Shown one piece after another: positions 30,584 to 34,685 of a stretch of 34,685 nucleotides of DNA. Every line of letters starts with the position of its first letter. The stretch's first letter is position 1. The stretch comes from a virus, in the IMG/VR virus record IMGVR_UViG_3300032299_000745, positions 1 to 34,685 of that record; one strand, 5' to 3'. The position numbers were made by a program, and so were the translations under genes. The notes under the pieces were generated by a model, which was given only the letters and a program-made list of their open reading frames with translations, was not told the DNA's origin and did not search any database.

Positions 30584-30838
30584 CTAAAATTCTTCGTGTG
30601 AAGGCAAATTTAACTTTGGCCAAATCTGATTTCCAGACCCTAAATACTTCTTTTTTGCCTTTGCCTCGCGTTCCTCTTTAGTCTGTGTGTGTGCAATTTC
30701 AACGTGCTTTCCAAACTTATCGAGCTTGTCATTCACTATGATGCTCACGTTTAGATAACGCTTTCCGTTCTGCGCGATAGTTACCTTTGATTCATCGATT
30801 TGGTCAAGGCAGATCGACCCTCCTAAAATTATTCCCAT
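30584..30838 (-). CDS. Conserved small phage protein, possible ssDNA-binding type, 84 aa
   Basis: The 84-residue protein includes NGKRYLNVSIIVNDKLDKFGKHV and KYLGSGNQIWP, a pattern recurring in Bacteroidota phages next to ERF and exonuclease genes. By neighbours and beta-type sequence it may be a single-strand-DNA-binding or recombination accessory protein. This is inference. It starts 1 bp before the stop of the exonuclease gene. Confidence 0.65.
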   Translation of the reverse strand: MGIILGGSICLDQIDESKVTIAQNGKRYLNVSIIVNDKLDKFGKHVEIAHTQTKEEREAKAKKKYLGSGNQIWPKLNLPSHEEF

Positions 30839-30839
30839 A

Positions 30840-31577
30840 TTACTTCGTATAAAAAAATTTATTATTCACTTTGATTATTTTGTCGGCAGCCGTAAAGATG
30901 TTACTTGCTTCTTTCAAGTTCTTATACCTCATTCCTTGCATTTGTGAGTAGAAAAATTCAACCTCATCCATTACTGGCGCATTCGCTAACTTTTCAGCTA
31001 ATATAGTCTTTTCGGGTTGATATTTGTCAACTGCAATCATTATTTTGTCGCACGTTTCTTCATCTTTCTGCACATCGAATATCTTGAACCGATCCTCCAA
31101 CGGCATTGGATACTCGTTCCACTCATCTTCGCCCCACTCCTCTTTTTTGGTAAGGTAAAAGCAAAGCATAGCATCTTTAACATTGGCCGACATCATCTGC
31201 ATCTGTAGTTGATTATAGTACTTTGTAGGCATCTTCTCGATTTGCTCAAGGTAAGTGTATATCGATGTCGGACATTTAATATCCCCGACAATTCCGACAC
31301 CTAAAAAGTCGGGACTCGCACCACATCTGTCATCAATAGCCATGTATTCATCATGCCAATTAATATTAGGATGTAATGGCTTCACGCAAAGCTCGAATGC
31401 GTTTAGTTGATTGACTATTCCATGTAACATATCGGATGTTTGCAAGTCTTTTTTTATGCCTATCATTTCCATTGCCAAGTCTAGGCAATAAGATTGAGCA
31501 GTTTTACCTGTTCCCCCAGCGAGCAGTTCTGATATTCTACTCGCTGAAAATTTACCTACTCTATTATTTGCTTCCAT
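30840..31577 (-). CDS. YqaJ/lambda-exonuclease-like recombinase, 245 aa
   Basis: The 245-residue protein shows the YqaJ-type nuclease core: FSASRISELLAGG, a Glu at about 62 in NAFEL, SPDFLG (Asp90), GDIKCP (Asp99, Lys101) and YYNQLQMQM (Gln series near 123-127). Compared with lambda Exo the usual E-x-K is D-x-K (Asp99). It would degrade duplex ends to give 3' single strands for the ERF protein. It overlaps the ERF gene by 14 bp. Confidence 0.85.
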   Translation of the reverse strand: MEANNRVGKFSASRISELLAGGTGKTAQSYCLDLAMEMIGIKKDLQTSDMLHGIVNQLNAFELCVKPLHPNINWHDEYMAIDDRCGASPDFLGVGIVGDIKCPTSIYTYLEQIEKMPTKYYNQLQMQMMSANVKDAMLCFYLTKKEEWGEDEWNEYPMPLEDRFKIFDVQKDEETCDKIMIAVDKYQPEKTILAEKLANAPVMDEVEFFYSQMQGMRYKNLKEASNIFTAADKIIKVNNKFFYTK

Positions 31578-32118
31578 TTATCTCTACTTTTCTTTTAGTG
31601 AACATTGCTTTGATTGCTGCTTCTGTCGGCTGCACTTGGTTGTAATAAGCATTTAACTCATCAAGTGTACTCATTAACCTAAGTTGCTCACCAATCATTG
31701 CCATATCTTTTGAATTCTCATAAGATACTTTTTTCATCGGTTGTGGTGTGCTCGCCTTGTTTCCATCATCATCATCAGCACCTACGTTTATAAGTGATTG
31801 CATACCGTAACGTCTCGCGTAAGTAATACCACTACCTTGCGCCTGTGCATCGTTTTGTTTGCTATAAACGATTTCAGTTAGTGATTCGATAGTTTCACCA
31901 CTTTCGTGTAATAACATGGTTTTAACGAAGTTTTTGCCATCAATGTGAACGATTGGTTGAAGTACTACTATACCATGCTTGTTTAGTACTGGCATACACG
32001 CTTCGCGGATTGCGTTTAAGTCCGCATACTTTGATTTAAAAAACGGATTGTTTGAATCCTTGATGGCATTACCCATCTCCATTTGTGCCTTTACTAAGGC
32101 GATTGCGATTTGTTTCAT
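31564..32118 (-). CDS. erf: ERF-family single-strand annealing protein, 184 aa
   Basis: The ERF signatures are clear: NPFFKSKYADLNAIREA (residues about 24-40), LNKHGIVVLQP, and QAQGSGITYARRYGMQSLI followed by an acidic stretch (about 92-119). The family anneals complementary strands in phage recombination. The downstream exonuclease makes this a two-component recombination system. The C-terminal 60 residues are variable, as in the family. Confidence 0.93.
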   Translation of the reverse strand: MKQIAIALVKAQMEMGNAIKDSNNPFFKSKYADLNAIREACMPVLNKHGIVVLQPIVHIDGKNFVKTMLLHESGETIESLTEIVYSKQNDAQAQGSGITYARRYGMQSLINVGADDDDGNKASTPQPMKKVSYENSKDMAMIGEQLRLMSTLDELNAYYNQVQPTEAAIKAMFTKRKVEINGSK

Positions 32119-32129
32119 TTGTATAAATA

Positions 32130-32348
32130 TTAAATTGAATCTTGTAAATAGCCAAAGTGGTCAGTACCTAAATTACTGTCTGAATATTGAACTAGGTTAG
32201 TAATGTCGCGGTCTTTGTAATATATTTTATAAATTACAAAACAGTCTCTCATGCGACCATCAAACATCTCAAACTTTTCTAATCTGTAGTGCGCCTCAAT
32301 ACTAAGGTTTCCGTATTTGTCGCTAAAATTTTTTACTGTATATCTCAT
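32130..32348 (-). CDS. First gene of the leftward early operon, 72 aa hypothetical
   Basis: ATG 32348 is taken as the start because the longer reading to 32399 would include the promoter. The 72-residue protein begins MRYTVKNFSDKYGNL and is beta-rich with no domain recognised. It lies just after the strong early promoter at 32371-32400, so it is probably the first expressed early gene. A host-takeover role is possible. Confidence 0.65.
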   Translation of the reverse strand: MRYTVKNFSDKYGNLSIEAHYRLEKFEMFDGRMRDCFVIYKIYYKDRDITNLVQYSDSNLGTDHFGYLQDSI

Positions 32349-32370
32349 ATCTCTTTCTATTAAAGTGATA

Positions 32371-32400
32371 CAAATATAGTCTTTATTTTGATACGACAAA
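32371..32400 (-). promoter_or_regulatory. Leftward early promoter
   Basis: On the minus strand, TTTG (32400-32397), 18 nt, then TATATTTG (32378-32371): a full consensus match. It serves the ERF-exonuclease-replication operon. An inverted repeat overlaps its upstream edge. Confidence 0.8.
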
Positions 32401-32416
32401 TTAAAATTTAATTAAA
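32399..32416. promoter_or_regulatory. AT-rich inverted repeats, candidate operator
   Basis: AATTAAA-A-TTTAATT (32399-32413) is a perfect 15-bp inverted repeat about one central base, and TTTAATTAAA (32407-32416) is a second palindrome within it. They overlap the -33 box of the leftward promoter, where a repressor would act. AT-rich DNA makes chance palindromes common, so the call is tentative. Confidence 0.35.
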
Positions 32417-32457
32417 ATATTTATTGCGCTAATTATCAGCCAATTAAAGATTTTTTG

Positions 32458-32487
32458 ATTGTCGAATAAAAATAAAGGTTATAATTG
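32458..32487 (+). promoter_or_regulatory. Rightward promoter for the 32506 gene
   Basis: ATTG (32458-32461), 18 nt, then TATAATTG (32480-32487, one mismatch). The likely start is about 15 nt before ATG 32506. It may also read into the cassette array. Confidence 0.55.
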
Positions 32488-32505
32488 CAAAAATTAATAA
32501 ATCAA

Positions 32506-32874
32506 ATGAAAATAGCACCAAAAGATAGCAAGTTCACCGACATGGGGATTGAACTTTTAAGAGTTAAGATGATGCAGCCCGAACGAAGCATGAAAGAGAT
32601 TGGCGAATCGTTTGGGTTGAACCGATATGAAACCGAGACGGCATCCGCTACCGCCCAGTATCATTTGGGTATAGTGTTGAAATCGCAGCCGAATAAAGGT
32701 AATAATTTACCGTACATAAATGTTACGGAAGCACCACCTGTCGCAGTAAATTTTGGTGATATACCCGACTTGTATTTAGCACCCGAACCCGAATGGATGA
32801 AGTCAGTAAACTTTAACAAGTTGGAAAAGACTAACGATGATAAAGCGTTTAATTACATGATGAAAAAAATTTAA
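32506..32874 (+). CDS. Helix-turn-helix-like putative regulator, 122 aa
   Basis: The start is ATG 32506 (an upstream TTG lies in the promoter). The 122-residue protein contains RSMKEIGESFGLNRYETE, which fits a helix-turn-helix, then a Pro-rich central stretch and a helical end. Its gene diverges from the early operon across a short promoter region, the arrangement of a phage switch regulator, so repression or activation of the early promoter is a reasonable inference. The stop codon TAA is part of the TTTAAC core that opens attC-like site A. Confidence 0.65.
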   Translation: MKIAPKDSKFTDMGIELLRVKMMQPERSMKEIGESFGLNRYETETASATAQYHLGIVLKSQPNKGNNLPYINVTEAPPVAVNFGDIPDLYLAPEPEWMKSVNFNKLEKTNDDKAFNYMMKKI

Positions 32875-33000
32875 CGGCATCTGCTTTGCGAAGTGGCGGT
32901 TTTGGAACACCATAGCTTCAATATAGCACTACTGTTGATTAGAATTACAAGGGTTCAAATTAGCACTTCACCCGCCATTTTGCAAAGCAAGTGTTAGCGG
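32872..33000 (+). other. attC-like recombination site A
   Basis: Three paired arms form a dyad: TAAC (32872-32875) with GTTA (32993-32996), GCTTTGC (32883-32889) with GCAAAGC (32982-32988), and TGGCGG (32894-32899) with CCGCCA (32972-32977). A 72-nt variable centre lies between. The outer AAC/GTT cores and two inner arms match integron attC architecture. The 5' core TTTAAC is not matched by any upstream GTTAAA, so it may be the left border of the array. Confidence 0.75.
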
Positions 33001-33046
33001 TTCGGGCTTCTCCGCTTTTAGAAGTCCAAAGTTTAATAACAAGAAA

Positions 33047-33310
33047 ATGAAATTAAGAAAAGTAATGTTCAACAAATGGATACCAAGAGTTGACGAAAAA
33101 ACAGAATTAGGAACTAAGGCAAAAGAAGGAACAAACTGCTGGGAAAAAGACTTTCCAAATGCAGGTTTATTTCATCAATGGGCAAGTGCCTATGAAGAAA
33201 GTAGCGAAGGTTTTGGAAATTACACAGTTGCACTTGTCGAAATGACTGACGGAACTATTGAACAAGTTTTACCGAGTAGTTTAAAGTTTGTCGATTTGCC
33301 GTCTTATTAG
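33047..33310 (+). CDS. Cassette-borne conserved hypothetical protein, 87 aa
   Basis: The 87-residue protein begins MKLRKVMFNKWIPRV and includes GTNCWEKDFPNAGLFHQWA and GNYTVALVEMTDGTIEQVLP. I recognise this as a recurring small protein of Bacteroidota phages and environmental sequences, with no function known. It fills cassette 2 (32994-33444, 451 bp), whose ends are GTTAGCGG and CCGCTAAC. There is no Shine-Dalgarno. Confidence 0.75.
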   Translation: MKLRKVMFNKWIPRVDEKTELGTKAKEGTNCWEKDFPNAGLFHQWASAYEESSEGFGNYTVALVEMTDGTIEQVLPSSLKFVDLPSY

Positions 33311-33315
33311 CCTGA

Positions 33316-33451
33316 CCGCTAACGTTCCGATTATTTGCGTTCGGTGGGGCGTTACACCACCAAAGTTAATTTGAAACACTAAATTTTAATAATATGCAAA
33401 ACGATGATTTGAAAAACAACACCCCCACTGACGCAAATAATGTGTTAGCGG
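33316..33451 (+). other. attC-like recombination site B
   Basis: CCGCTAAC (33316-33323) pairs perfectly with GTTAGCGG (33444-33451). TTATTTGCGT (33331-33340) pairs with ACGCAAATAA (33431-33440). GGTGGGG (33343-33349) pairs closely with CCCCCAC (33422-33428). The 72-nt variable centre carries ATG 33394, from which the next ORF reads in frame through the right arm. Confidence 0.85.
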
Positions 33452-33606
33452 TTGTTTTAATTGAGCAGTTAGATAAATGGATAGAAGATTGTCAAGCACA
33501 AGCAGACGTTTTCTTTGAAAGAGGTATGACTGTTTCTGAAACAAGTTCATTAGCTATGAAAATTGCTTACATGAATGTTAAGACGTTGGTAAAAAATAAC
33601 CGCTAA
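33394..33606 (+). CDS. Tiny cassette ORF starting inside attC-like site B, 70 aa
   Basis: The 70-residue frame starts at ATG 33394 in the variable centre of site B, runs through its right arm and ends at TAA inside CCGCTAAC of site C (33600-33607). Cassette 3 itself covers only 33445-33675 (231 bp) and supplies residues from about 18 onwards (LAVVLIEQLDKWIEDC...). A GTG at 33442-33444 straddles the junction. Thus the start of translation appears to be provided by the previous cassette's attC. The protein is helical with no domain recognised. It could instead start at ATG 33526 (26 aa). Confidence 0.55.
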   Translation: MQNDDLKNNTPTDANNVLAVVLIEQLDKWIEDCQAQADVFFERGMTVSETSSLAMKIAYMNVKTLVKNNR

Positions 33607-33682
33607 CGGGTTCGGGCTTGGCGAAGTTTGCGAAGCGTTGGCTTGTGCGGTCGGGCAAATTGCGCCAAGCCCGTGTTATGTG
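33600..33682 (+). other. attC-like recombination site C
   Basis: CCGCTAAC (33600-33607) opens the site, and GTTATGTG (33675-33682) closes it, which belongs to the next cassette. The inner arm CGGGCTTGGCG (33613-33623) pairs perfectly with CGCCAAGCCCG (33663-33673), 11 bp. The 83-bp length is typical of attC sites. Confidence 0.85.
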
Positions 33683-33710
33683 TCTGTAATTTTTTTAAAC
33701 TTTTTGTGCG

Positions 33711-34361
33711 ATGGCAATAGAACTATATAATGAAGATAATATGAAATTGATGGCAAGATACCCTGACAAGTATTTTGACATAGCAATCGTTGACCCACCT
33801 TATGGAATTGATATAAATAATCAATCGCAAGGTAAAGGAGGCGGAGTTGCTAAAAAGATTGATTATACTAAATACGATTGGGATAAGCAAGCACCCGACA
33901 AGGCTTACTTTGATGAACTTATGAGAGTATCTAAAAATCAAATCATTTGGGGAGCAAATCACTTTATTGAAAAGCTACCGATAAATTCAAGTTGCTGGAT
34001 TGTTTGGGATAAGGAAAATGGAGAAACTGATTTTGCTGATTGCGAATTAGCTTGGACAAGTTTTAAGACTGCAGTTAGAAAATTCAAATGGAAATGGGCA
34101 GGAATGTTACAGCAAAATATGAGCAATAAACAGCAACGAATACACCCGACTGAAAAGCCAATACAGCTTTATCAATGGCTTTTAAAGAAATATGCAAAGG
34201 AAGGTGATTTGATTTTAGATACTCACTTGGGGAGTGCTTCTATTGCGATTGCTTGCCATAGGGAAAAATACAGCCTTGTTGGTTGCGAATTAGTAACTGA
34301 ATATTATGAGAAAGGACTTAAACGATTGCAAAATGAACAAGCACAAACGGTATTATTTTGA
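33711..34361 (+). CDS. DNA methyltransferase (beta-type N6/N4), 216 aa
   Basis: The 216-residue protein has catalytic motif IV DPPY (residues 28-31), the HPTEKP motif (145-150) and the AdoMet-binding motif LDTHLGSAS (Asp170), in the order of beta-class N6-adenine or N4-cytosine methyltransferases. It would methylate phage DNA, possibly to evade host restriction. No restriction partner is visible. It fills cassette 4 (33676-34472, 797 bp), bounded by GTTATGTG and CACATAAC. Confidence 0.92.
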   Translation: MAIELYNEDNMKLMARYPDKYFDIAIVDPPYGIDINNQSQGKGGGVAKKIDYTKYDWDKQAPDKAYFDELMRVSKNQIIWGANHFIEKLPINSSCWIVWDKENGETDFADCELAWTSFKTAVRKFKWKWAGMLQQNMSNKQQRIHPTEKPIQLYQWLLKKYAKEGDLILDTHLGSASIAIACHREKYSLVGCELVTEYYEKGLKRLQNEQAQTVLF

Positions 34362-34393
34362 AGCGGAGGAAAAAAAGTTTAAAAAAATTATTG

Positions 34394-34479
34394 CACATAA
34401 CGTTTTGCAGATAAGCGAAGGCACAAATAGCGTTGGCTTTAGCGAGGGATTTGGGCTTTTGCTTATGTGCTGTTATGCG
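34394..34479 (+). other. attC-like recombination site D
   Basis: CACATAAC (34394-34401) is the exact reverse complement of the 5' end of the same cassette (33675-33682). ATAAGC (34411-34416) pairs with GCTTAT (34461-34466) and continues with mismatches. The closing core GTTATGCG (34472-34479) belongs to the next cassette. The 86-bp length is typical. Confidence 0.85.
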
Positions 34480-34509
34480 AGGTGCTTTTAACAAATTAAA
34501 ATTAGAATT

Positions 34510-34685
34510 ATGAAGAAAAATTTATTAGTATCATTTTCAGGAGGCGAAACATCAGGATTTATGGCTCAATGGATTAAAAAACATTTAGAGGATAGCTATG
34601 ATAGAGTAGTTTATGTATTTGCCAATACAGGACTTGAAAATGAGCAGACTTTGGAATTTGTAGAACAATGCGATAACTATTGGAA
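34510..34685 (+). CDS. PP-loop (PAPS reductase-like) protein, 5' part; continues at 1
   Basis: The ORF starts at ATG 34510 (MKKNLLVSFSGGETSGFMAQ), giving the PP-loop SFSGGETSG at residues 8-16, which binds the ATP phosphates. It continues in frame past the contig end to the stop at 814-816 for 291 residues in all. Because the circle closes here, the 176 bases shown duplicate 1-116. See the entry at 1-816. Confidence 0.9.
   Translation, partial: MKKNLLVSFSGGETSGFMAQWIKKHLEDSYDRVVYVFANTGLENEQTLEFVEQCDNYW
34570..34685. repeat. Terminal overlap showing circularity (right copy)
   Basis: This is the exact second copy of bases 1-116. It lies inside the coding sequence of the PP-loop protein, which makes a functional direct terminal repeat unlikely and an assembly overlap more likely. 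Confidence 0.95.

Noticed and set aside
34306-34491. Plus-strand ORF overlapping the methyltransferase end and site D
   Set aside because: It runs through both arms of the attC-like site and overlaps the methyltransferase in another frame. It has no coherent protein character.
1-34685. tRNA genes, CRISPR arrays, integrase or transposase
   Set aside because: None was recognised on either strand by eye. Weak or degenerate forms cannot be excluded without a search tool.

Overview
The window is a complete, circularly closed genome of a tailed phage, most likely a siphovirus infecting a member of the Bacteroidota. The first 116 bases (1-116) recur exactly as the last 116 (34570-34685), so the unique circle is 34,569 bp and one gene (34510 to 816) runs across the junction. 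The host call rests on AT-rich DNA, the near absence of Shine-Dalgarno sequences, and several promoters of the Bacteroidota type (TTTG, about 19 nt, TAnnTTTG). I see no integrase, rRNA, tRNA or CRISPR array. A lytic lifestyle is likely but not proven. Layout: most of the genome reads leftward on the minus strand. From right to left, an early block (32348 to 25796) holds an ERF-type annealing protein, a YqaJ-type exonuclease, a small conserved protein, a predicted structured RNA, a replication protein, a helicase loader/helicase pair that looks like a split DnaB (N-terminal domain and RecA-like ATPase in separate genes), a NinG-like protein and a run of small genes joined by ATGA or TAATG overlaps. 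The late block follows: small and large terminase, HK97-type portal, protease with a zinc-ribbon tail, major capsid protein, connector proteins, major tail protein, tape measure, baseplate and fibre proteins, then small membrane proteins and a metallophosphoesterase. An M15 endolysin and a holin-like protein lie on the minus strand at 2092-2831 and converge at a terminator with a plus-strand operon (882-2095) that carries a spanin-like membrane protein. A further short plus-strand operon lies at 2896-3576. The most unusual part is the plus-strand segment from about 32870 through the circle junction to about 830. Each gene there is followed by a long imperfect inverted repeat with the architecture of an integron attC site (outer AAC/GTT cores, inner paired arms, variable centre). 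The key evidence is that the 8 to 10 bp core closing each cassette is the exact reverse complement of the core opening the same cassette (GTTAGCGG with CCGCTAAC, GTTATGTG with CACATAAC, GTTATGCGAG with CTCGCATAAC), as expected if each was once a circular gene cassette. The cassettes encode a conserved hypothetical protein, a very small protein whose start codon sits inside the preceding attC-like site, a beta-type DNA methyltransferase and a PP-loop (PAPS reductase-like) protein. No integron integrase is present, so this looks like a phage-borne attC cluster lacking an integrase. Regulation: several genes start exactly 4 nt after a TAnnTTTG box, which suggests leaderless mRNAs, and two of these promoters overlap the T-tract of a terminator. 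A divergent control region at 32349-32505 separates the leftward early operon from a helix-turn-helix-like gene followed by the cassette array.
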